Source: an uncultured Pseudomonadales bacterium (GTDB lineage: Bacteria; Pseudomonadota; Gammaproteobacteria; Pseudomonadales; Pseudohongiellaceae). Taken from it: DNA of 64,000 nt. The stretch is from positions 80,162-144,161 of the forward strand of contig CALKNV010000026.1 in assembly GCA_938091935.1 (NCBI GenBank), read 5' to 3'. The translations under genes and the position numbers were made by a program. The notes under the pieces were generated by a model that was given only the letters and a program-made list of their open reading frames with translations, had not been told where the DNA came from and ran no database searches. Positions 27,681-36,194 of the stretch are shown piece after piece (position 1 is the stretch's first letter; every line of letters begins with the position of its first letter).

Positions 27681-28088
27681 CTAGTTGCGACGCTCTGGCA
27701 GGGGCTCAAGCTGTCCTATTTCTTCTTCCCAGCGGGTCATGCCGCCGGCCATGTGCGCTACGCTTTCCATGCCCATGGTTTGCAGAGATTGCGCTGCCAA
27801 CGCTGACCTTGAACCCTTGTTGCAATACAGGATCAGGGAGTCAGCCTGGTCAAATTCCTTGCGGTAATAAGGGCTCTCTGGATCGATCCAGAATTCCAGC
27901 ATCCCACGGGGCACATGCAAGGAGCCCGGAATACGACCATCCCTTTTCAATTCCCGAATATCACGCAAATCAATGAGGATAAGCCCTTCCTCTCCCAGAC
28001 GATCCTGCACCTCTGCAGGGGTCAAAGTGGTAACAGTGGCTTCGGCGTCTTTAACGAGGTCGTTCACGCCGCGAGTGATCTTCAGCAT
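27681..28088 (-). CDS. Rhodanese-like sulfurtransferase
   Basis: 135 aa single-domain rhodanese, cytoplasmic. The active-site loop LYCNKGSRS carries the persulfide-forming Cys, preceded by LIDLRDIRELKRDGRIPGS and followed by a helix and GGMTRWEEE. Such proteins move sulfane sulfur from donors such as thiosulfate or glutathione persulfide. It is 137 bases upstream of the VOC gene on the same strand. The N-terminal 35 residues are an extra helical stretch before the domain, common in this subgroup. Confidence 0.92.
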   Translation of the reverse strand: MLKITRGVNDLVKDAEATVTTLTPAEVQDRLGEEGLILIDLRDIRELKRDGRIPGSLHVPRGMLEFWIDPESPYYRKEFDQADSLILYCNKGSRSALAAQSLQTMGMESVAHMAGGMTRWEEEIGQLEPLPERRN

Positions 28089-28295
28089 AGTAGGCTTCCT
28101 GATAATCTATAGCTCCCCAAAGCTAAACCAGTTGCAGGGCTTAATCAAACTCAGGCACCCGGGCTCTTTGAGAGTAAATCAGCATCGCCACGGGCACACT
28201 GCTCATCTGTGTCTAATCCATCACAGACTTTACGACCCACAAGTGGACAAACCGCCACAACGTGCTAGCCTATCACTAACCTCACAGAGCGGGGC

Positions 28296-28607
28296 ATGGC
28301 TATGAACGATACTGATTTTAACCTGGTGCTTCGAGCAAAACGGCAGATTCATCGAGAGTCCGCCCTCAGGTCGTTTCTATTGGCCGGGGTCTGTGTCACT
28401 GCCGGCCTACAACTCTTTGGCATCGACCTCCCATTCATTTACCCACTGTTATTCCTCATTTTGTTTATTTCACTGGTACTCAATTCTGATGTAATCGCAA
28501 ACTTTGGACTGGTAACAAAAAGGGATCTGGTTAAAGTTATTGATCGGCATATTCATAATGATCCGGATGTCCTTGCTCGATACGCAGAGTTAAAAAACCG
28601 TCCGTGA
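28296..28607 (+). CDS. Small hypothetical membrane protein
   Basis: 103 aa with two adjoining membrane segments (about 25-42 and 47-63), a basic N-terminus and a polar C-terminal helix (VTKRDLVKVIDRHIHNDPDV) on the cytoplasmic side. No family recognised. Two in-frame ATGs (28296, 28302) are possible starts. It opens a plus-strand run of three genes, with a 19-base gap to the next. Confidence 0.65.
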   Translation: MAMNDTDFNLVLRAKRQIHRESALRSFLLAGVCVTAGLQLFGIDLPFIYPLLFLILFISLVLNSDVIANFGLVTKRDLVKVIDRHIHNDPDVLARYAELKNRP

Positions 28608-28626
28608 GGCGTGGGGCAGTCAAGCC

Positions 28627-29220
28627 GTGACGCCAGAAAATATACACAGCAAATCAAGACAGAACTTATTGCTGGGTATCGCCTTCGCCCTCCCTCTAAT
28701 GTTCATCCTCACAGCTCTGGTGGTTTCATATCTGCCTGCCGCGACACTCGCACCAGAGTACAGCTTCGTTTATGCGAGCTGTAGTCAGGGACGTCCTCCT
28801 TACTACCATAACTGTGGCAACTATTTGAAGAACAGCTATATGGTAGAAAATGCTCAGCTTCAAGAACTCATCATCCCTGACACGCTGGATTCCGATAATG
28901 ATGGAGTGCTGGATAGTGAGGAACATTATGAGGCCCGCTTATTTCTTCACGATACCGAGCTCAATCAGAGCAGGGAACTGTTATTGCCTGAAGTCAGAGC
29001 GCTGACCCTGGACAAGAAAATCACGGCGCCCGATGGGATTGCAATGGAATGGGAATACAGTCGCGGCGGCAACTTCTTTCCATTTTTTAATGGCCCCTCC
29101 CGCTATGGCTACTACCTCACCAGAGGAAAGGTACGAGACCGCCTGAACCTGGTCGGTGATAACGAACGCAGTTACTACCGGGATGACCTATTGTTTCTTG
29201 GCTGGGTAATCGAAAATTGA
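28627..29220 (+). CDS. Hypothetical anchored protein with calcium-type Asp repeat
   Basis: 197 aa from a GTG at 28627. One N-terminal membrane anchor (about 15-36) is followed by an extracytoplasmic domain with Cys residues (YASCSQGRPPYYHNCGNYL) and a single thrombospondin-3/EF-type loop DSDNDGVLDSEE, a probable Ca2+ site. The C-terminal half contains LPEVRALTLDKKITAPDG and FLGWVIEN. No family recognised. Its TGA overlaps the TTG start of the next gene, so the two are probably translated together. Confidence 0.65.
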   Translation: MTPENIHSKSRQNLLLGIAFALPLMFILTALVVSYLPAATLAPEYSFVYASCSQGRPPYYHNCGNYLKNSYMVENAQLQELIIPDTLDSDNDGVLDSEEHYEARLFLHDTELNQSRELLLPEVRALTLDKKITAPDGIAMEWEYSRGGNFFPFFNGPSRYGYYLTRGKVRDRLNLVGDNERSYYRDDLLFLGWVIEN

Positions 29221-30215
29221 GAGTTGAAAATAGCGATCTGCTGGATGAATTGCGAACCAGGGTTCAGGCTGGAGAAATCGACCCTGATGCTGTCCAGAAT
29301 CTGCTGAACGAATTCGCCCAGGTACCTCCCGCTAAAGCAGAACAGCCAGCGCACAGTCCTGTAGGGGCGCAAACTGTGACTCGATTGCTTTACATCATCG
29401 GCGGCATCTTCATTACCCTGGGCTTACTCTACTTTGTTTCCCAGACTTGGGATGACCTGAATAGCGCCAGCCGAATCCTGGTTTCACTGGGACTGGGAAT
29501 CAGCTTTGCGGGTGCCGGTTCTCTCTTCATGCTTAGAGTCCCTGAGCGGGAATTAGGCAGCGTATTTCATGCCATTGCTGGATTCATGGTGCCCGGTGGC
29601 GCGCTGGTCACCTTGGACGAAATGGGCGTCGCGTTGGATGCCAATTGGTCCATTACTATCACCATTGGCGCGGTATTCCTTTTCTACCTCTTCCTTACCT
29701 TGCTGCATCAGCGCGTTGTGCTTAGTTTCTTTACCTTCCTCAATGGCACCGCTTTTGCCTACCTGCTGACTGACTCGCTGCTACCTGATGCCAATAGGGC
29801 AATTTTTGACTATCTTACAATGTGCCTTGGTGCCAGTTATCTTCTATTTGCGCACCAGCTCCGCCAAGGGTGGAATGAACGGCTCATCCCGCTGCTGCTG
29901 TTTTTCGGCTCATTAGGTTTATATGGCGCGGCGTTTTCCCAACTCAGGGACACGATAATCATGGAAATACTCTATCCGTTTATGGCTTTTGGTGGGCTAG
30001 TGTTGGCGGCATCCATCATCAAGAGCCGCATCATGCTAGTGCTGTGCGCATTCGCGATCATCGCTTACATCGCCTACTTCACTGCAGAATACTTTGCTGA
30101 CTCACTGGGCTGGCCGATCTCACTTATCCTGCTTGGATTCGTCATCATCGGCATTGGCTATCTTTCGATTTCACTCAATCGCAAATATCTTGGAGCAGGC
30201 CAGAGCCAGGCTTGA
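29217..30215 (+). CDS. DUF2157-like multi-pass membrane protein
   Basis: 332 aa. A cytoplasmic helical N-terminus (DLLDELRTRVQAGEIDPDAV) leads into about ten membrane segments beginning LYIIGGIFITLGLLYFVSQT, the pattern of DUF2157-type proteins (a helical recognition segment followed by many membrane helices). Function of the family is not established. The start is a TTG inside the preceding TGA (TTGA overlap). It is convergent to the TRAP permease gene, 20 bases away. Confidence 0.8.
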   Translation: MRVENSDLLDELRTRVQAGEIDPDAVQNLLNEFAQVPPAKAEQPAHSPVGAQTVTRLLYIIGGIFITLGLLYFVSQTWDDLNSASRILVSLGLGISFAGAGSLFMLRVPERELGSVFHAIAGFMVPGGALVTLDEMGVALDANWSITITIGAVFLFYLFLTLLHQRVVLSFFTFLNGTAFAYLLTDSLLPDANRAIFDYLTMCLGASYLLFAHQLRQGWNERLIPLLLFFGSLGLYGAAFSQLRDTIIMEILYPFMAFGGLVLAASIIKSRIMLVLCAFAIIAYIAYFTAEYFADSLGWPISLILLGFVIIGIGYLSISLNRKYLGAGQSQA

Positions 30216-30235
30216 TCAACCTCTGCCGAACTCGA

Positions 30236-32233
30236 TCAGGGCGAAGCGCCTTGAATGGGTTCGAGTCCCGGCGCCACCACCAGTCTATGAAGGGTCACGG
30301 CGACAGCAAGCGCAACTGCTGCAACCATTAGCAGCAAAATCTGGCTAAACCCAAATAGGCCGCCTGCTGGCAATGCCAGGGTGAGCCCGGAAACAGCCGT
30401 CATCACTCTCACCAGTATTGCAGCCCCGCCCCTGCCCAAATCCCCTACGCCAATCAGGTAGCCCTGTAATGCAGCAGACACCAGGGCAACCCCAATCAGG
30501 GCAGTGGACAGCGCCTGCAGGTTTTCCAGCAGTGAACCTTGCAGCAGCAAGGCAGGATTGAATACAAAGAAAAACGGTACGAAGTAGATGATTGCGCCCA
30601 GGCGCATGGCTTCAACGCCGGCACGCATTGGCGACACCTGCGCGACCGAGGCGGCTGCAAACGCCGCCAGCGCTACCGGAGGCGTAATAAAACTCAACAT
30701 GCCCCAGTACATCACGAACATGTGGCTGGCCAGGGGATCCAGCCCGGAATTGGTGAGCGCCGGCACCAGGACGATGGCCAGAAAGATATAGGCGGCGGTA
30801 ACTGTCATTCCAATGCCGAGTATGAACGAAGTAAGTGCGCCCATAATCAGGAGCACCAGGACATTGTCACCGGCGATATAGACCAGATCGTTGGCGATGG
30901 TGCCGGCGATTCCAGTAACTGCCAGCCCGCCTATGATCAGGCCGATGGCTGCGAGAATTCCCGCAAGCTCCGCCAGCAGCTTGCCCATACCCGCCACCAG
31001 CTGCATGAATTTGGGCAGGTCAAGTTTATGTTGAGTGAACTGGTTGATAACCAGCAGCAAGCCTGTGGCGTAAAAAGGCGCGACCGCCTCGCGCTGCAGA
31101 TAGACAAGCATCCAGATTAAAGCGGCAAATACTGCAATAAAATACCAACCCTCTTTGAAGACAGTCTTCAATTCAGGCAACTCCTCCTTAGGAAGCCCGC
31201 TTAAACCATTGCGCGCCGCGTAAGCATCTATTTGCATGTACAGGCCAAAAAAGTACAGCAGTGAAGGCACAATCGCTGCGATCGCCACCGTGACGTAGCT
31301 GACGTTTAGAAAACTGGCCATAACAAAAGCTGTGGCGCCCATGATTGGAGGCATGAATACGCCGCCTGTAGAGGCGCAGGCCTCAACACCAGAGGCATAT
31401 TCCTTGCTGAATCCGATGCGGCGCATCGCAGGTATGGAGAGAGGTCCCGTGGTTAGCACATTGGAAATAGGACCACCACTCATGGAACCCATCAGGCCAC
31501 TGGAAAATATCGACACCTTGGCCGGGCCACCGCGCAAATGCCCGAGCAGTGCGAAGGCCAGATTAATAAAAAATGGACCACCCCCGGTAAACTGCAGCGA
31601 GATACCGAAAATCAGAAAACCAAACACCAACTGGGCAAATACCCGCATGGGTATCCCGAACAGGCTCTCTTCTCCCAATACATGAAATATGGCCACATCC
31701 TGAACGGGTATACTCAGGGCAGCGATGACCGTAGGCAGGGAATCGGCAAAGGTTGGATAGAGCGAGAAAACCAGGACGATAGCAAATACCGGCCAGCCTC
31801 CCGCGCGACGGCCAGCCTCCAGCACGATCACCCAGGTCAACATTGCCAGCCACACACCAAGCTCAGGCGCAGCATATTCCCATGCTTCCAACACGATGCG
31901 CTCTGCGTAGTAAGCGTAGTAGGAAAAGATAGCGGCGATAATCACCATCACAGCGATGTCGTACCAGGGCACATGGGATGGGCTGTGTTTACTGGCAGGA
32001 AAGGTAATAAACACCATGCAAAGCATCACGCCGGTGATGAGGTACATGTACCGACTGTCGAGCATGACATAGCCAACAAAAAAGCCGAGATTAAATATCT
32101 GATTGATGGCGAGAATAATGGCGCATGCCGTCATGATTGCCATCACGGCGCGCCATCTTTCAGATAACTCGCGATAGCGTAGACGGGCTACGGGTTTTGG
32201 GGTTTTTTCGACGCTTTCTGACTCGCTGCTCAT
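30236..32233 (-). CDS. TAXI-type TRAP transporter permease (fused small and large subunits)
   Basis: 665 aa inner-membrane protein joining the DctQ-like four-helix part to the DctM-like large permease in one chain, the usual architecture of TAXI-TRAP systems. The large-subunit signature MGSMSGGPISNVLTTG is followed by ACASTGGVFMPPIMGATAF. Uptake is driven by an ion gradient and needs the periplasmic binding protein encoded directly upstream (32253-33431). I used the ATG at 32233; a TTG start at 32269 would overlap the upstream gene. Confidence 0.94.
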   Translation of the reverse strand: MSSESESVEKTPKPVARLRYRELSERWRAVMAIMTACAIILAINQIFNLGFFVGYVMLDSRYMYLITGVMLCMVFITFPASKHSPSHVPWYDIAVMVIIAAIFSYYAYYAERIVLEAWEYAAPELGVWLAMLTWVIVLEAGRRAGGWPVFAIVLVFSLYPTFADSLPTVIAALSIPVQDVAIFHVLGEESLFGIPMRVFAQLVFGFLIFGISLQFTGGGPFFINLAFALLGHLRGGPAKVSIFSSGLMGSMSGGPISNVLTTGPLSIPAMRRIGFSKEYASGVEACASTGGVFMPPIMGATAFVMASFLNVSYVTVAIAAIVPSLLYFFGLYMQIDAYAARNGLSGLPKEELPELKTVFKEGWYFIAVFAALIWMLVYLQREAVAPFYATGLLLVINQFTQHKLDLPKFMQLVAGMGKLLAELAGILAAIGLIIGGLAVTGIAGTIANDLVYIAGDNVLVLLIMGALTSFILGIGMTVTAAYIFLAIVLVPALTNSGLDPLASHMFVMYWGMLSFITPPVALAAFAAASVAQVSPMRAGVEAMRLGAIIYFVPFFFVFNPALLLQGSLLENLQALSTALIGVALVSAALQGYLIGVGDLGRGGAAILVRVMTAVSGLTLALPAGGLFGFSQILLLMVAAVALAVAVTLHRLVVAPGLEPIQGASP

Positions 32234-32252
32234 ACCGAATTCATAGAGGCCT

Positions 32253-33431
32253 TTACAGGCCCTCGCCAAGCGTTATTAATCCGGCCGCTGCCAGCGATGA
32301 TTCACGCGCCCGCAACCATCCCTGCTCAAACGCATCGTAGTCTTCAGGGGCACCTGGCAAGTAAGCGTCCCAGGCATCTTTCAGCACCTGTTGTCGGCGC
32401 AAGTTAGCTCGATGGGTGCGTTCCGCGGCCTCGGTCCAGATTCCGATTTCTTTGAAATAACGAATTGCGCCAGGATGATAGGGTACGAATGCCTGGTCGA
32501 ATTTCTGCCGATCAATTGCCCAACCATTAGCACCAGGTGCATTCCCTTTGAATTCATCAAAATGTTCAAGCATGACCTTAACCATGCTGTACACCAGAGT
32601 CTCGTCAGAGCTATCCAGCGCGACGAGGAATGGATAAGCCGAGGAAAAAACCTCGATACCTTCCGCACCAATGGTTGGTCCCTCAATGGCCACATGAGGC
32701 ACATACCAGGGTAGTCGAGCGCGAACTCTGGCTACGGCTTCTGCGTCATTATGGGGAAGCTCAGGCCAACGTAGTCCCCGCGGAGATGCCTCGATTCTCA
32801 AAAAAGGTGGCGAATTACATGCACCTCCGGCGGCGTCAGCTCGCCCATTTAACACGGCATCAATAGAAGCATTGTAGCCCCCCACTTCTACCGGCACGAC
32901 ATCGTCCCAGGTCAAGTTGGCATAGGACAGCAATGCTGCGGTCGCATTGTTAAGGGAAGGCGCACCCTGCACGAACGTCATGCGCTTACCACGCATGTCA
33001 GCAATGCTCATGATGTTGGCATCAGCAGCTGTGGCAAATGTAAACGAGCAGGCGTCAGAGTAATTGGACAACATGGCTCGCACCGGTTGCGGCCCCCAGA
33101 TTTTGGAGGCGAAATTCAGGATCCCTTCTTGAGCGTACACAGACTCGGAGCCCCCCGCAGAAAAATGGACGCGGCCAGCCCGCAGCGTTGCCAGGCGGGA
33201 GACATCGTTGCGGCCGGGAATCACCCGCAGGTTGGTGCTGTATTGCCGCTGCAGGATATTGCCAATAGCAACTGCCTGACTATAGCCGCCAGTGCCAGTG
33301 GGATAGGCGGACCAGGCTATAGTCTTGGGAAAGCTCACTTCCTGAGCCACGCTGCCGGGCAGAAAAAAAAGCAAGCAGGACAGAAAACTCAGCAGAGCGA
33401 CAAACCGGGCAAAAAACTTCATCGGGGCCAT
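32253..33431 (-). CDS. TAXI-family TRAP solute-binding protein
   Basis: 392 aa periplasmic binding protein. A signal peptide (VALLSFLSCLLFFLPGSVAQ) precedes the TAXI start IAWSAYPTGTGGYSQAVAIG, with ARAGRVHFSAGGSESVY-type and GAPSLNNATAALL segments. A 19-base gap separates it from the fused permease. In this cluster the ligand may be a product of the exported oxidoreductases encoded upstream, but nothing in the sequence identifies it. Confidence 0.93.
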   Translation of the reverse strand: MAPMKFFARFVALLSFLSCLLFFLPGSVAQEVSFPKTIAWSAYPTGTGGYSQAVAIGNILQRQYSTNLRVIPGRNDVSRLATLRAGRVHFSAGGSESVYAQEGILNFASKIWGPQPVRAMLSNYSDACSFTFATAADANIMSIADMRGKRMTFVQGAPSLNNATAALLSYANLTWDDVVPVEVGGYNASIDAVLNGRADAAGGACNSPPFLRIEASPRGLRWPELPHNDAEAVARVRARLPWYVPHVAIEGPTIGAEGIEVFSSAYPFLVALDSSDETLVYSMVKVMLEHFDEFKGNAPGANGWAIDRQKFDQAFVPYHPGAIRYFKEIGIWTEAAERTHRANLRRQQVLKDAWDAYLPGAPEDYDAFEQGWLRARESSLAAAGLITLGEGL

Positions 33432-33494
33432 GGTCTTTGTTATTTGCCTGAAGCATAACCCACGCGGATAGCCTTGGCTACACGGAGAGCAGGA

Positions 33495-33525
33495 ATGAAA
33501 ACGCCCGCAGTGCGGGCGTTTTCAT
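33495..33525 (-). terminator. Long perfect hairpin, terminator-like
   Basis: Positions 33495-33509 and 33511-33525 are exact reverse complements around a single base: ATGAAAACGCCCGCA against its complement. A GC-rich core flanked by A4/T4 fits an intrinsic terminator readable in both directions. It lies after the minus-strand gene ending at 33548 and before the TAXI gene, so it should separate two transcripts or attenuate between them. Confidence 0.75.
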
Positions 33526-33547
33526 CAGAGATTGGGAGTCAGAATAT

Positions 33548-34516
33548 TCAGGGATTCACAGTCACATTTATATTCCGATAGGTGAACATAGACCCGTCAC
33601 TGGCAATACCCCGCAATACATATTCACCCGGTTTATCGAAGGTCACCGTGGAGTTCCAGATATTGTCTTCGGGTGGTTCAGGAATAGTGAATGGCGGAGA
33701 CCAGGGTGAATTCGCATAGACCCGCGTATCCGTATAGGTCTTCATCTGGGTCGGCTGAAACGTTGCTGCAGTTTCAGGCCCTCGATAAACGGACCACGAG
33801 AACCGTAAACCTGGACCAGATGAAGCAACTATGGATGAAGGGGGGCGATAGATCTGTTCTGGCGTACTCGGCGGTGGCCGATTGGATCTGGCTGGAAAAT
33901 CATCCGGGTCATTTGCGTAGACAGACAGTTGCAGCGGCTCGCCAACTCGAACGGTCCGATAGCTGTCTCCTCGCACCTCAAGCTCTGGCGAAATATTGGA
34001 GCGCAGCCGGTCATCGAGACTTCCAAACGCACCGCCGACTTCCGTGGAAATCACCTGGGGATCGATTCGATAGTCAGCATAGAGACTGCCATAGGCACGG
34101 GTCACCTTATCCTGACTCTTCAGTGTCCACACCACTTCCTTCTCAGCAAAATCTGCTGGCACATCGATTGTGAACAGGAAGGGATTACGCCGCGGATAGA
34201 AATGGGTAGGCTGGCCCATATCTGCTGTGGCAGCATCATAAACCTCCTTGCTCAGGTCATCGAGTTCAGCCTCGTCTACCACATTGAAGTAATTCTCAGG
34301 CCCAATTGGAATATCGAACTGTTGCTCCCAATTTGAGTTCATATAGCCGAAGAAAAGTTTGTAGGTGCCGTCCTCATTGGGCCACCACCCTTCATAGGCA
34401 GGCGAAACAATTTCACCACTGAGTATCATACGCCGCGCCTGCGCACTGGCATTGGTACTCATTAAAGCCGCCAGCACGAGACAGGTTACGACACTGTTTA
34501 CAGAACCACGTTTCAT
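33548..34516 (-). CDS. Hypothetical secreted protein
   Basis: 322 aa from the ATG at 34516 behind GAGG; an open frame to 34600 overlaps the neighbouring gene and is unlikely. Signal peptide VVTCLVLAALMSTNASAQ. Mature part is beta-rich: LFFGYMNSNWEQQFDIPIGP, then LFTIDVPADFAEKEVVWTL, and a C-terminal Ig-like module TVTFDKPGEYVLRGIASDGS. No enzyme motif is seen. It starts ten bases after the c-heme/copper protein gene, so it is probably its operon partner and may bind or present its substrate. Confidence 0.8.
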   Translation of the reverse strand: MKRGSVNSVVTCLVLAALMSTNASAQARRMILSGEIVSPAYEGWWPNEDGTYKLFFGYMNSNWEQQFDIPIGPENYFNVVDEAELDDLSKEVYDAATADMGQPTHFYPRRNPFLFTIDVPADFAEKEVVWTLKSQDKVTRAYGSLYADYRIDPQVISTEVGGAFGSLDDRLRSNISPELEVRGDSYRTVRVGEPLQLSVYANDPDDFPARSNRPPPSTPEQIYRPPSSIVASSGPGLRFSWSVYRGPETAATFQPTQMKTYTDTRVYANSPWSPPFTIPEPPEDNIWNSTVTFDKPGEYVLRGIASDGSMFTYRNINVTVNP

Positions 34517-34526
34517 TATTGCTGCC

Positions 34527-35999
34527 TCAATCGTCATTACTGCTGGCAACACTGTCGTATTCCGGCACCGGCGCCCAACACAAGGGACAGCCCACATCAT
34601 ATTCGTTGCGATCTCGCAGCTGCTCCCGGCGCATAGCCATTTCTTCCTGGAATTGTTCTTCGGTCATGGTGACCGAATAGCCCAGATCGATAAACATATT
34701 GGACACGGAACGTCGCCCACCACCGGCCCAGTTCCGGGGATCGGCAAGGTTTGGATTGGCATCGGTGGTATCCATGAATGCGATGGTTCTAAGAACAGTA
34801 CCCTTTGGCAGCAGCGGTGCCCGATCTTCCTTGTAGATGTATTGCTTAACCCAGTTATGGTCGTAGCCGACGCAGTTCAGCGTGAAGATATTATGGCCCC
34901 AGATGGCTTCCAGACACATGCGCACACCGGGCGCATGGAGATGGGGTTCGAACGCCATGATCTTGGTGTGCTCTTGTAGCACCACGAAATTGGACAGTTC
35001 CTGATTCGCCTTATCTGGCACCACGTCGAGGTCAATACCATTACCGGTTCTAGGCCCTCGCCGTGAATACTTGGGTTCATAGCCGCGCGGGAAGAAGGTG
35101 ATACCGAATTCCAGGTGGCCGGTGGTCTCTCTGCCATTGGAGTGCATATGTGCTGCTCTCAGATGCAGCGCCGAGTTTGCCTGCAGCAGTCGTCCTGCGG
35201 AGTCTGGAAAGACGTCCGCATTGCGCCCTACTTCATGGATGGGCCAGCTCACTGACGTCTCTGGCTGGATATAGCCCCCATCTTCGCTCAACACACCACT
35301 CTGATAGGTCATATGGTGAAAGATGTAACGCCCGCCTACGGTGTTGGTGCCGGTGTCGGCTGGGATGTCGTTCACTTCCCTCACCTCGATAGACTTCACG
35401 TAGCGGTCTTCGGTCAGCCCGGTTGGCACTAGGCCGATATCACCCCACCAGTCAGGACCTACTGCCGGTCGCGTCTTATCAGCACTGCGCAGCACCAACT
35501 CCGGTTCACCGAGGGTCCAGTCATTTCCTTCCGTAAATACAACGGGTGGCGGCTCATCGCCAGGATTACCCCGTGGCGCTCCATTCTGGGCCCAGGCCTG
35601 GATCATGGCGAGATCAAGGTCTGACAGTGAGTAGTCGCTCTCAAAGCCATCAGTGATGCCAATATCTTTTTCTACGTACCATGGCGGCATGGCGCCCATG
35701 CGATCGCGAATCGCAGTGCGATACATAATCACCGGTGCCCACGGGCGCACCGCTTCATAAGACAGGAACGACATCGGGGCACCACCACCAGGTCGGTGAC
35801 ACTGCAGGCAGCTGCGCTGGAGAATAGGCGCAATATGCTCTGCATAATTCACCGCTTCGGGCTGAATATCCCAATCCGCGATGTCATAGTAGTGGGGCTC
35901 ATGGTTCGCCACACTTGCATCATGGCCTTGTGCGTTCAGCACGGCAGGCAAAATCAGGACACAGGTGGAGAAAAGGAAGGGCAAAATACGGGCAATCAT
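34527..35999 (-). CDS. Exported c-heme protein with PHM/DBM-like copper monooxygenase region
   Basis: 490 aa with a signal peptide (about 1-23). A cytochrome c motif CLQCH (64-68) sits in an N-terminal heme domain with MPPWYVE downstream as possible axial-ligand region. The C-terminal part carries HH at 228-229, HMH at 284-286, HLH at 353-355 in FEPHLHAPG, and YDHNW at 379-383, the order of histidines of ascorbate-dependent (PHM/DBM-type) copper monooxygenases; LPKGTVLRT and NPNLADPRNW also fit that family. The heme may supply electrons in place of ascorbate (inference). A GAGGT ribosome site precedes the ATG. Confidence 0.85.
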   Translation of the reverse strand: MIARILPFLFSTCVLILPAVLNAQGHDASVANHEPHYYDIADWDIQPEAVNYAEHIAPILQRSCLQCHRPGGGAPMSFLSYEAVRPWAPVIMYRTAIRDRMGAMPPWYVEKDIGITDGFESDYSLSDLDLAMIQAWAQNGAPRGNPGDEPPPVVFTEGNDWTLGEPELVLRSADKTRPAVGPDWWGDIGLVPTGLTEDRYVKSIEVREVNDIPADTGTNTVGGRYIFHHMTYQSGVLSEDGGYIQPETSVSWPIHEVGRNADVFPDSAGRLLQANSALHLRAAHMHSNGRETTGHLEFGITFFPRGYEPKYSRRGPRTGNGIDLDVVPDKANQELSNFVVLQEHTKIMAFEPHLHAPGVRMCLEAIWGHNIFTLNCVGYDHNWVKQYIYKEDRAPLLPKGTVLRTIAFMDTTDANPNLADPRNWAGGGRRSVSNMFIDLGYSVTMTEEQFQEEMAMRREQLRDRNEYDVGCPLCWAPVPEYDSVASSNDD

Positions 36000-36194
36000 T
36001 GTGGTTACCTCTTGGTTTTCTTATCTAAGCCGATGTGCGTATGACGCACTATCTAGGCAGTGTACACAATTACCATCGCGGCGCTAAAGTGCGATGACGA
36101 ATCCTTGGCCTCGAACAGACTTCCAGCGCCATCCAGAATCTATGCAAAGCGATCAGCAAATTCTTGGGATCCCCAATTCTAGTGGATTCCAGGC

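Noticed and set aside
30255..30285. GGGTTCGAGTCCC followed by GGCGCCACCA, like a tRNA T-arm and 3' end
   Set aside because: It lies inside the coding end of the TRAP permease; the T-stem has only four pairs, and no matching acceptor or anticodon arm is found upstream.
30539..31120. 193-codon plus-strand frame rich in Gln, Asn and Arg
   Set aside because: Antisense to the TRAP permease; the composition reflects the reverse complement of membrane-segment codons.
31538..32167. 209-codon plus-strand frame rich in His and Gln
   Set aside because: Also antisense to the TRAP permease, with no recognisable motif.
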